Assembly (NCBI GenBank): GCA_030040475.1
Contig: JASHTQ010000770.1
Coordinates: 1-23,842 of the forward strand
DNA length: 23,842 nucleotides
Direction of reading: 5' to 3'
Source: Streptosporangiaceae bacterium
GTDB taxonomy: Bacteria > Actinomycetota > Actinomycetes > Streptosporangiales > Streptosporangiaceae
The notes below the pieces were generated by a model. That model had not been told where the DNA came from. It saw nothing but the letters and a program-made list of their open reading frames with translations, and made no database searches. Shown here piece after piece: positions 1-5,942 of this stretch (position 1 is its first letter; every line of letters starts with the position of its first letter). Both the position numbers and the translations under genes were made by a program.

Positions 1-104
1 ACAAGCTCGGCTTCCAGGTCCCGTACGCGCTGCTGGAGCCGACGCATCTCGGAAAGCATGCGGGGATCGGGACCGCCGACGTGGCCGAATAGAGCCTTCG
101 CCAT
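1..104 (-). CDS. Conserved small coiled-coil protein, N-terminal part only
   Basis: Only the first 34 residues are in the window; the gene runs off the left edge. The translation begins MAKALFGHVGGPDPRMLSEM and continues as a charged, heptad-like helix (RRLQQRVRDLEAEL), which suggests a short coiled coil. I recognise this opening from a conserved actinobacterial protein of unknown function that lies between mutM and smc in Streptomyces-like genomes; that is recall, not a search. The ATG at 102-104 is preceded by GGAGG (complement of 115-119) about 10 bases upstream. It reads in the same direction as mutM but is separated by a 238-bp gap containing its own promoter candidate, so it is probably transcribed separately as well as by read-through. 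Confidence 0.75.
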   Translation of the reverse strand, partial: MAKALFGHVGGPDPRMLSEMRRLQQRVRDLEAEL

Positions 105-184
105 TGTTAAAGGTCCTCCACGCTGAGTGACCAGAGTGGGCACATACTTAGCACGCGCGAACCCGCGCGCAATCAACAGTTACT

Positions 185-213
185 AGGATCGCACCCAGCC
201 GTTTCCTGGTCAA
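185..213 (-). promoter_or_regulatory. Candidate sigma-70-type promoter for the leftmost gene
   Basis: On the minus strand TTGACC (208-213) and GATCCT (185-190) are exactly 17 bases apart. The -35 is good and the -10 is mediocre. Transcription would start near 178 and leave a leader of about 74 bases before the ATG at 104. A second possible -10 (TAAGTA) lies closer to the gene but lacks a well-spaced -35. A short GC-rich inverted repeat (CGCGCG-AACC-CGCGCG type) lies in the leader. Confidence 0.35.
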
Positions 214-318
214 GTTAGGGTCCGGCCGGATGACTGATATGCACTCTATCAGATGAAACACGGGATTTTGGCCTGCCCGGGCACACTGGTCACCCGCTGT
301 CAGCGGCGTCGCTGGCTC

Positions 319-360
319 ACCAGCGGCCGCGGCGGGGCCGGGTTACCAGCGGCCGCGGCG
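319..360. repeat. 16-bp direct repeat at the mutM 3' end
   Basis: ACCAGCGGCCGCGGCG occurs at 319-334 and again at 345-360. The second copy encodes the basic tail of MutM (PRRGRW), next to the stop at 343-345. The other copy lies just beyond the stop. This looks like a small local duplication at the end of the gene. Confidence 0.6.
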
Positions 361-1194
361 CGGCCGGGGCTGGCAGCGGGGGCAGCTGTACGCGGAGCGG
401 TTCATGAACGGGTCGCGCCTGACCATCGTGCCGCACCTGGGGCACGGCTCGCCCTCGCGGCCGTATACGGCGAGCGACCGGTCGAAGTAACCGCTCTCGC
501 CGTTGACGTTGACGTAGAGGCTGTCGAAGGACGTTCCGCCCGCGACCAGGGCCTCGCCGAGTACCTCGCGGACCGCCTCGAGCAGCCTGCTGACCTCCGG
601 GCCGTTCAGGGTCTCCGTCGGGCGTGCCCAGTGCAGCCTGGCCCGCCACAGCGCCTCGTCGGCGTAGATGTTGCCGACGCCGCTGATCAGCGACTGGTCG
701 AGCAGCGCGCGCTTGACCCCGGTGCGGCGCTTGCGCAGCCGCTGGGCCAGCAGGCCGGGGTCGAAGGCGGGCTCGAACGGGTCGGGCGCGATGTGCGCGA
801 TCGGCGCGGGGAGCTCCGCGCCGTCCCGCACCACGCACATGTGGCCGAACGTCCGCTGGTCGGTGAAGCGCAGGTCGGGACCCTCGTCTTTGAACGTGAA
901 CCAGATCCGCACGTGCGGGTCGAGCGGCCGGCCCGGCTCGCCGACCAGCAGCTGCCCGCTCATGCCCAGGTGCGCGAGCAGCGCGTCCTCGCCGACCGAC
1001 AGCCACAGGTACTTGCCGCGCCGCATCGCGGCGTCCAGGGTGCGCCCGGCGAGCGCGGCCTCGAACTCCGCGGGACCCTCGACCTGCCGCCGGACGGCGC
1101 GCGGGTGCAGCACGCGGACGGTGTCGACCTGCCTGCCGACGACGTTGCGCTCCAGGCCCCGGCGGACGGTTTCCACCTCGGGTAGTTCAGGCAT
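343..1194 (-). CDS. mutM: Formamidopyrimidine-DNA glycosylase (MutM/Fpg)
   Basis: This is a bifunctional DNA glycosylase and AP lyase that removes 8-oxoguanine and ring-opened purines in base excision repair. The 283-residue protein has the usual family length. It starts [15 protein letters not shown], where Pro2 is the catalytic nucleophile and Glu3 its acid partner. The conserved Lys61 lies in MRRGKYLWL. The C-terminal zinc finger is intact (CPRC at 251-254, CPRC at 271-274, with the MNRSAY loop between). The ATG is 6 bases downstream of the rnc stop, and its GGAGGGG ribosome binding site overlaps that TGA, so the two genes are probably translationally coupled. The order rnc-mutM is standard in actinomycetes. 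The tail after the zinc finger is short and Arg-rich. Confidence 0.97.
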   Translation of the reverse strand: MPELPEVETVRRGLERNVVGRQVDTVRVLHPRAVRRQVEGPAEFEAALAGRTLDAAMRRGKYLWLSVGEDALLAHLGMSGQLLVGEPGRPLDPHVRIWFTFKDEGPDLRFTDQRTFGHMCVVRDGAELPAPIAHIAPDPFEPAFDPGLLAQRLRKRRTGVKRALLDQSLISGVGNIYADEALWRARLHWARPTETLNGPEVSRLLEAVREVLGEALVAGGTSFDSLYVNVNGESGYFDRSLAVYGREGEPCPRCGTMVRRDPFMNRSAYSCPRCQPRPRRGRW

Positions 1195-1200
1195 CGCGGC

Positions 1201-2034
1201 TCACCCCTCCGGGGCGGAGCCGGCCGCTTCTCCCCTGTTGTCTTCTGGCTCGTCTGTGGTGTCTGGGTCGTCTGGGTTGTCGGCTTCGCTGGCCGGCGGG
1301 GCGGCCTGGGCGGCTGCCTCGGCGGTGATCGTGGTCCAGGCCATCTCGGCCGCCTGCTGTTCGGCCGCCTTCTTGGTGCGGCCCTCGCCGGAGCCGAGCA
1401 CCCGGCCGCCGATCCTGACCGTCGCGCGGAACGACTTCTGGTGGTCCGGGCCGCTCTCCTCGACCTGGTACTCGGGCACGCCGAGAAGCTCGCCCGCGGT
1501 CAGCTCCTGCAGCGACGTCTTCCAGTCCAGGCCGGCGCCGAGCCGGGCCGACCGGTCGATGACCGGATCGAACAGCCGGTGCACAAGCCCGCTCGCCTCG
1601 GGCAGGCCGCAGTCGATGTAGACCGCGCCGATCACGGCCTCGAGCGTGTCGGCCAGGATCGACGGCTTGTCCCTGCCGCCGGTCACCTGCTCGCCCCTGC
1701 CGAGCCTGACGTACGCGCCCAGGTTCAGCTCCCTGGCCACCTCGGCGAGCGCGCCCATCTGCACGACCGCGGCGCGCAGCTTGGCGAGCTGTCCCTCCGG
1801 GAGGTTCGGGTAGCCGCGGAACAGGGTGTCGGTCACCACGAGGCCGAGCACCGAGTCGCCGAGGAACTCAAGGCGCTCGTTGGTGGGCGGGTTGTCGTGC
1901 TCGTAGGCGTAGGACCGGTGGGTGAGCGCGCGCTCGAGCGACTTGGGCATGATCGGCACGCCCAGGGCGTGCCGGAGCCCGGCGGGGTCTTTTGCGTTGT
2001 TCCCGCCGTCCCACGACTGGCTCGCTACGCCCAC
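1201..2034 (-). CDS. rnc: Ribonuclease III
   Basis: RNase III is a double-strand-specific endoribonuclease that matures rRNA precursors and cuts structured mRNAs. The protein contains the family signature [12 protein letters not shown] (about residues 52-63), the second catalytic-helix motif [13 protein letters not shown], and a C-terminal double-stranded-RNA-binding domain ending in [16 protein letters not shown]. It then has an acidic, disordered tail of about 40 residues. I chose the GTG at 2032-2034 because GGAGGAGG sits 5 bases upstream. An in-frame ATG at 2062-2064 would add ten residues but lacks a ribosome binding site. The length, 277 residues, fits actinobacterial RNase III. It lies 85 bp after rpmF and just before mutM, the conserved order. 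Confidence 0.96.
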   Translation of the reverse strand: MGVASQSWDGGNNAKDPAGLRHALGVPIMPKSLERALTHRSYAYEHDNPPTNERLEFLGDSVLGLVVTDTLFRGYPNLPEGQLAKLRAAVVQMGALAEVARELNLGAYVRLGRGEQVTGGRDKPSILADTLEAVIGAVYIDCGLPEASGLVHRLFDPVIDRSARLGAGLDWKTSLQELTAGELLGVPEYQVEESGPDHQKSFRATVRIGGRVLGSGEGRTKKAAEQQAAEMAWTTITAEAAAQAAPPASEADNPDDPDTTDEPEDNRGEAAGSAPEG

Positions 2035-2039
2035 CGCGT

Positions 2040-2047
2040 CCTCCTCC
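2040..2047 (-). promoter_or_regulatory. Ribosome binding site deciding the rnc start
   Basis: GGAGGAGG on the minus strand lies 5 bases before the GTG at 2034. No comparable site precedes the longer ATG start at 2064, so the shorter start is preferred. Confidence 0.7.
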
Positions 2048-2119
2048 CGGCACCCGCTGATCATGCCCGGCCGGCTGCGACGTTTAACCCGGTCCCGGCG
2101 TTGTGCCGGGGGTGTGCCG

Positions 2120-2296
2120 TCAGGACGGGTTGAGGACCTGGCGACGGTTGTACGTGCCGCACGTCGGGCAGGCCACGTGCGGCAGCTTGGGGTCGTGGCA
2201 CTGCGGGCAGCTCACCAGCGCGGGCGCGGTGGTCTTCCAGTTCGAGCGTCGCGACCTGGTGTTGCTGCGGGACATCCTCCGCTTGGGAACCGCCAC
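2120..2296 (-). CDS. rpmF: 50S ribosomal protein L32
   Basis: This 58-residue zinc-ribbon protein of the large ribosomal subunit begins [20 protein letters not shown], the invariant start of L32. It keeps all four zinc ligands in CPQC (30-33) and CPTC (43-46) and ends NRRQVLNPS. Because the cysteines are present it is the zinc-containing (C+) paralogue, not the zinc-independent form used under zinc starvation. The start codon is GTG (2294-2296). It lies one base past the yceD stop, with GGAGGG (complement of 2302-2307) at a 5-base spacing inside the yceD 3' end. The pair is therefore almost certainly co-transcribed and coupled, as in most bacteria. Confidence 0.97.
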   Translation of the reverse strand: MAVPKRRMSRSNTRSRRSNWKTTAPALVSCPQCHDPKLPHVACPTCGTYNRRQVLNPS

Positions 2297-2297
2297 G

Positions 2298-2996
2298 TCA
2301 GCCCTCCTGTCTATCGATGGCCCCGGCCCGGTGGCCGTTGTCCTGTGATCTTGCTGGTTCTGCTAGCTGTTTCAGCCCGGCCCACCTTGGATCGAGCTCG
2401 CCGGTGTGCCCGTGGTCCGGGCCCGCCTCCGCCAGCGGCACGCCGCACTGGGCGCACAGCCCCGGGCAGTCGTCCCTGCACAGCGGCGACATCGGCAGGG
2501 CCAGCACCACCGCGTCGCGGAAGGCCGGCTCCAGGTCGAGCAGGTCGCCGTCGAGGTAGCGCTCGTCGTCGTCCTGCTCGTCGTTCGGGTCGTTCTGGTC
2601 GTGCTTGTCACGCCTATCGTGCGTGTCGTGCGTATCGTGCTTGTCGTGCGTGTTGCGCTTGCCGTGCGTGTCTGGCGAGCGGCGCGACTCGGGGTATAGG
2701 TACAGCTCGGTGAAGCCGACCGTCACGGTGGAGTCAACCGGTGCCAGGCACCGGGCGCACTCGCCCGCGAGCGGGGCCGTCGCCGACGCGGTGACCAGGA
2801 CGCCTTCGGTCACGGCCTCGAACCTGGCGATCAGGTCCACGTCCGCGCCTGCCGGCACGCCGGCCAGCTCAAGACGCAGATCTTCCGGGGCAGGCACGAT
2901 CCGCGTCTGCGTCTTGGCGGAGCCTGCCTGGCGGCTGAGCGAGCGCATGTCAAAGACAAGCGGGCCGCGGTGGGCGTTGGTACGTGTGTTGGGCAT
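2298..2996 (-). CDS. yceD: YceD/DUF177 family protein (rRNA accumulation protein)
   Basis: YceD (DUF177) proteins are encoded next to rpmF and are linked to 23S rRNA accumulation and ribosome assembly. The typical pattern is present: an N-terminal [13 protein letters not shown] segment, the ECARCLAPV pair (Cys80, Cys83), and a C-terminal [13 protein letters not shown] cluster (Cys173, 177, 181, 184). The ATG at 2994-2996 gives 232 residues and matches where homologues start; 23 more residues are open upstream but are not family-like. Between the two cysteine regions is an odd hydrophilic insert (about residues 108-146) built from imperfect Thr-His-Asp/Lys-His-Asp repeats. No strong ribosome binding site is visible, but a well-spaced promoter lies about 40 bp upstream. 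Confidence 0.9.
   Translation of the reverse strand: MPNTRTNAHRGPLVFDMRSLSRQAGSAKTQTRIVPAPEDLRLELAGVPAGADVDLIARFEAVTEGVLVTASATAPLAGECARCLAPVDSTVTVGFTELYLYPESRRSPDTHGKRNTHDKHDTHDTHDRRDKHDQNDPNDEQDDDERYLDGDLLDLEPAFRDAVVLALPMSPLCRDDCPGLCAQCGVPLAEAGPDHGHTGELDPRWAGLKQLAEPARSQDNGHRAGAIDRQEG
2598..2669 (-). repeat. His/Asp-rich tandem repeat inside yceD
   Basis: The DNA is an imperfect array of short units around a CGTG-TCGTG core. It encodes [18 protein letters not shown] followed by RRDKHD. The repeat keeps the reading frame and lies in a linker between the two cysteine clusters. Confidence 0.75.
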
Positions 2997-3036
2997 GACA
3001 GTGTACTCGTGAATGATGAATGGGAACCGAGCGCCT

Positions 3037-3065
3037 AGCCTACCGGCGACGAGCGGTAATCCCAA
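3037..3065 (-). promoter_or_regulatory. Candidate promoter of the yceD-rpmF-rnc-mutM operon
   Basis: On the minus strand TTGGGA (3060-3065) and TAGGCT (3037-3042) are separated by exactly 17 bases. TAGGCT is a good actinobacterial vegetative -10 box. The transcription start would be near 3030, giving a leader of about 34 bases to the yceD ATG at 2996. Confidence 0.55.
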
Positions 3066-3105
3066 CTTGACGTCAGTTTGGGGCTCTGGTTACTCCTCCC
3101 CGGGC

Positions 3106-3597
3106 TCAGGTTCCGGGCTCGTCCTGCGCCAGGCGCTCGCGCAGCCGGGACAGCACCACGTCCGGGACCAGCCCGCTGACGTCCCCCCCGTACCTCGCGA
3201 TCTCCTTCACCAGGCTCGAGCTCAGGAAGGAGTACAGCGGGTTGGTGGTCATGAACAGCGTCTCCACCTTGGCCATCCGGTAGTTCATCTGCGCCATCTG
3301 CATCTCGTACTCGAAATCGCTGACGGCGCGCAGGCCCTTGACCACCGCGGCGATCCCGTTGGCCGCGCAGAAGTCGACAAGCAGGCCATGGAACCGCTCG
3401 ATCCGCACGTTGGCGTAGCGGCTGGTGACCTGGCCGAGCATCTCGACCCGTTCGTCGACCGTGAACAGGCTCCGCTTGGTCATGTTGATCAGCACCGCGA
3501 CGATCACCTCGTCATAGAGGCCCGCGGCGCGGCCGATAATGTCGAGGTGGCCGTTGGTGACGGGATCGAATGAGCCCGGACAGACTACGCGTTGCAC
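3106..3597 (-). CDS. coaD: Phosphopantetheine adenylyltransferase
   Basis: CoaD transfers AMP from ATP to 4'-phosphopantetheine, the penultimate step of coenzyme A synthesis, in the cytosol. The protein has the expected length (163 residues). It shows the nucleotidyltransferase opening VVCPGSFDPVTNGHLDII, whose TNGH is the T/HxGH ATP-binding motif, then the MTKRSLF and DERVEML segments, and near the C-terminus SFLSSSLVKEIARYGGDVSG, equivalent to the ISSTKVR motif of other members. The start is a GTG at 3595-3597, with a purine-rich AAGGGG about ten bases upstream. It is 65 bp downstream of rsmD, the normal actinobacterial order rsmD-coaD. The short gap is a GTGGCGGT-type low-complexity repeat. 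Confidence 0.97.
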   Translation of the reverse strand: MQRVVCPGSFDPVTNGHLDIIGRAAGLYDEVIVAVLINMTKRSLFTVDERVEMLGQVTSRYANVRIERFHGLLVDFCAANGIAAVVKGLRAVSDFEYEMQMAQMNYRMAKVETLFMTTNPLYSFLSSSLVKEIARYGGDVSGLVPDVVLSRLRERLAQDEPGT

Positions 3598-3662
3598 CTG
3601 GTGCTACCCCTTCGCTCCTGGCGGGTTCTGGCCGGTCGTGGCGGTGGTGGCGGTCGTGGCGG

Positions 3663-4337
3663 TCATGGTGCCGGTGCCTCAGGGCCGAGACCGTACCAGA
3701 AGGTGGCCTCCCCGTACCTGCGGGCACGGTCAGGCACGAATCCCTCCGGCCAGCACACCGGCCCCGACCGGGTGGCGCGCTCCACGACCACGAGCGCTCC
3801 TGCTGCCAGCCAGCCGGAGTCCGCGAGCAGCGAGAGCACGCGGGTCATCTCTTCATCCGGCGCCGCGTACGGGGGGTCCGCGAACACGACGTCGTAACGG
3901 CCAGGCGGCCGGCCGGGCTCGGGGCTGGACTTCGGGCCCGGCGCCGGGCCGGGCACCGGGCTAGGCACCGGGGCGGGCACCGGGCCGGGCTCTGAGCGTG
4001 GCTCCGGGCCGCGGGCGAGCACCCGCTCTACCCGGTCGGCGATCACGGTGGCGCCAGGCAGGCCGATCGCGGCGATGTTCTGCCTGATGACGTCGGCCGC
4101 GCGGGCGCTGGATTCGACCAGCAGGACGTGTTCGGCACCGCGCGACAGGGCCTCGAGGCCGACCGCGCCCGATCCCGCGTACAGGTCGAGCACCCGGGCT
4201 CCGGCCAGCGGCCCGAGGATCGACGTGACGGTCGCGAACAGGCCCTCCCTGGCGCGGTCGCTGGTCGGCCTGGTGCTCCGTCCGCTGGGGACGGTCAGCC
4301 GCCGCCCGCCTGCCTCGCCTGCGATGACGCGTGCCAC
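3663..4337 (-). CDS. rsmD: 16S rRNA (guanine966-N2)-methyltransferase RsmD
   Basis: RsmD methylates G966 of 16S rRNA in the small subunit using S-adenosylmethionine. The start VARVIAGEAGGRRL, then RPTSDRAREGLF, is the usual RsmD N-terminus. The SAM-binding motif I is VLDLYAGSGAVGLEALSRGA (about 49-68) and the catalytic motif is DPPY (154-157). I set the start at the GTG 4335-4337 from alignment with remembered family members. The frame is open to 4439 and no strong ribosome binding site decides it. Between the Rossmann core and DPPY is a Pro/Gly-rich insert (about residues 110-146, bases 3900-4010) not found in typical RsmD. Upstream, recG is missing, although it usually precedes rsmD in related genomes. 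Confidence 0.93.
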   Translation of the reverse strand: MARVIAGEAGGRRLTVPSGRSTRPTSDRAREGLFATVTSILGPLAGARVLDLYAGSGAVGLEALSRGAEHVLLVESSARAADVIRQNIAAIGLPGATVIADRVERVLARGPEPRSEPGPVPAPVPSPVPGPAPGPKSSPEPGRPPGRYDVVFADPPYAAPDEEMTRVLSLLADSGWLAAGALVVVERATRSGPVCWPEGFVPDRARRYGEATFWYGLGPEAPAP

Positions 4338-4553
4338 CTCATTAGTGTGCACGCAGGGCACCTGGCCGCGACACCTCGCCCCCGGCCGGAGGTCGGTCAA
4401 CGTCCCTGCACACCGCGGTGCGGGCCGCGATTGCGGCAAGGACCACGGTGATCGCGATGAGCGGCGAACGGCAACGGCGCGCCGCCTAGCGGATCACCAA
4501 TCCGCCCGTTGGCACCAGCCATAGCAAAAGATCGTGGAAGATCCGGGTTGCGC

Positions 4554-4607
4554 GGAAATTCGGGTGGACCGGGATCCACCTATTCTGCCACTAAACCCGG
4601 AATTTCC
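4554..4607. repeat. Nested inverted repeat, 54 bp
   Basis: The outer arms are GGAAATTCGGGT (4554-4565) and the complement of ACCCGGAATTTCC (4595-4607), differing by one extra base. Inside is a perfect GGTGGA/TCCACC hairpin (4563-4568 with 4575-4580). There is no T-run after it, so it is not a classical terminator. Confidence 0.7.
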
Positions 4608-4786
4608 ACTCAAATATTCGGGTGTCCGCGCCATGTGGACGCAGTGGGGCGCGAATGGTTGACGAGGCTGTTGGCACTGACATGGTGCCGGGTACTTCAG
4701 TCATCTTGTTCCATCGAGCACCAGGGGAATCTCTGCCACCAAAGATCGGGGAAGATCAGGGCTTCTGGGAGGGAAGAGTCGGGCCT

Positions 4787-4846
4787 CGGGGAGGATTGAG
4801 TGCACTCCAGCAAACCGAAAGCTCCCCAGAGCCCGAATCCTCCCCG
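4787..4846. repeat. Inverted repeat with 11-bp arms
   Basis: CGGGGAGGATT (4787-4797) is the exact reverse complement of AATCCTCCCCG (4836-4846), with a 38-base loop. Function unknown. Confidence 0.7.
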
Positions 4847-4989
4847 CAAATCGTCGTCTGGTCTGACCGGGGGTGGTCGGGACGCACGGAAGGTGACTGG
4901 TGCCGTATCAAGCAGCGGTTGCCCCGCCGAGCGCCGCGGCAACCGCCCGCGTGATTCCCTTCGCCGCCCGATCCGAACCTGTTTTCATT

Positions 4990-5035
4990 ATCGTGGGTCG
5001 TTGCTGCCCTTATAGGGGAGGTTTTGACCCACGAT
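4990..5035. repeat. Inverted repeat with 10-bp arms
   Basis: ATCGTGGGTC (4990-4999) pairs exactly with GACCCACGAT (5026-5035). The 26-base loop contains a near-palindrome around CCCTTATAGGGG. It lies about 200 bp upstream of the MOSC gene start, too far for a simple promoter operator. Confidence 0.7.
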
Positions 5036-5225
5036 CCGGCCGGCGGCGGATGGCAGGGGCGGGTGAGGCAGGTGAGATGCGGCAGGTGCGATCCGCGGGG
5101 CGAACGTGTCCGGCCACGGCACTAGTAACCGCCTTCGGCTCCGCCCGGGTCGCCCCGGCGTCGTGCCGAGGATCCGCGCCGGCACCGCCGCGGGAACTCG
5201 TTCGACGTGGCTGGCAGGCGCCGGG

Positions 5226-5231
5226 TAGCGT
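5226..5231 (+). promoter_or_regulatory. Candidate leaderless -10 box of the MOSC gene
   Basis: TAGCGT lies exactly 7 bases before the GTG at 5239. That spacing fits a leaderless actinobacterial mRNA beginning at the start codon, and would explain why no ribosome binding site is visible. A weak -35 (TTCGAC or TCGACG) lies 18-19 bases upstream. Confidence 0.4.
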
Positions 5232-5238
5232 GCAGAAT

Positions 5239-5937
5239 GTGCAGGTGCTGTCGGTGAATGCGGGCAGGGCGGAGCCGGTGGCGTACACGGACGCCGCCGG
5301 CGGCAAGACGGGCATCGCCAAGCGCCCGGTGCCCTGGCCGGTGCGGATCGTCGCCCCTGGCCCGGACGGCGCGAGCGGTGTCGACGGCGACGACGTATGC
5401 GACCTGCGCTTTCACGGCGGGAACGATCGCGCCGCCTACGCCTTCGCCCGCGAGGACCTCGATGCCTGGGAACGGGAGCTTGGAAGGCCGCTGGGCAACG
5501 GCTCGTTCGGGGAGAACCTGACGATCCGCGGCTACGACATCAGCGCCGCGCTGATCGGCGAGCGCTGGCGGATCGGCCCCGGGCTCGTGGTGGAGGTCAC
5601 CGGCGGCCGCATCCCGTGCCGGACCTTCGCCGGCTGGCTCGGCGAGAAGGGCTGGGTGCGGCGGTTCACCCAGACCGCGAGGACGGGCGCCTTCCTGCGG
5701 GTAGTCGAGCCCGGCGAGGTCCGCGCGGGTGACCCGATCGACGTCATCCACCGGCCCGGCCACGACGTCACCGTCTCCCTGCTGTTCCGTGCCGCCACCA
5801 TGGAGCGCGCTCTCCTCCCGCTGACCCGGCCGGCCGTCGACTGGATGGAATCCGGCTTCCGCGACACCGTCCTGGATTACCTCCAGAAATACGGCGACGT
5901 CACCACCAGCCGGCCTTCCCGTCGATCCGCTCCCTGA
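5239..5937 (+). CDS. MOSC domain-containing protein (YiiM-like)
   Basis: MOSC domains bind a sulfur carrier or molybdenum cofactor. YiiM-type members are linked to detoxification of N-hydroxylated compounds. The 232-residue protein starts MQVLSVNAGRAEPV. It contains DLRFHGGNDRAAYAF (about 55-69), GSFGENLTIRG (88-98) and the conserved cysteine in GRIPCRTFAGW (Cys127), the usual MOSC landmarks. The GTG at 5239 is preferred because it matches the family start; a GTG at 5230 is also possible. The last 12 codons (about residues 221-232) and the stop lie in the 43-bp repeat at 5900-5942, so the C-terminus TSRPSRRSAP is a by-product of antisense dinB sequence. The TGA abuts the stop of the convergent giant gene with no base between. 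Confidence 0.9.
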   Translation: MQVLSVNAGRAEPVAYTDAAGGKTGIAKRPVPWPVRIVAPGPDGASGVDGDDVCDLRFHGGNDRAAYAFAREDLDAWERELGRPLGNGSFGENLTIRGYDISAALIGERWRIGPGLVVEVTGGRIPCRTFAGWLGEKGWVRRFTQTARTGAFLRVVEPGEVRAGDPIDVIHRPGHDVTVSLLFRAATMERALLPLTRPAVDWMESGFRDTVLDYLQKYGDVTTSRPSRRSAP

Positions 5938-5942
5938 TCAGG
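5900..5942. repeat. Left copy of 43-bp direct repeat (att-like)
   Basis: This 43-base segment recurs at 11833-11875 in the same orientation with one mismatch (C5910 versus T11843). On the minus strand it encodes LIRERIDGKAGWW and a stop, the 3' end of a DinB/DUF664-type gene, although no dinB body adjoins this copy. It supplies the stop codons of both the MOSC gene and the giant protease-NACHT gene. Similarity ends sharply on both sides. Confidence 0.85.

Larger units (their letters stand above)
4338..5225. other. Gene-free 0.9-kb region with several inverted repeats
   Basis: I find no convincing gene here on either strand; the open frames are short, with arbitrary composition. The stretch is less GC-rich than its surroundings, especially 4500-4860. 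It carries three clear inverted repeats (4554-4607, 4787-4846, 4990-5035), a smaller GGCAC/GTGCC hairpin near 4672-4688, and a degenerate direct repeat of 21 bases (4527-4547 against 4741-4761, 19 matches). It separates the housekeeping block from the accessory region. It could be the eroded remains of mobile DNA, or could contain structured RNA. Confidence 0.5.

Noticed and set aside
3512..3727. Short minus-strand frame rich in His-Asp, like the YceD insert
   Set aside because: It overlaps coaD and rsmD in another frame. The His/Asp run arises from the GTGGCGGT-type repeat between those genes.
4622..4954. 110-codon plus-strand frame in the gene-free region
   Set aside because: It has no ribosome binding site and no family similarity, and it spans an inverted repeat. 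The composition looks non-coding.
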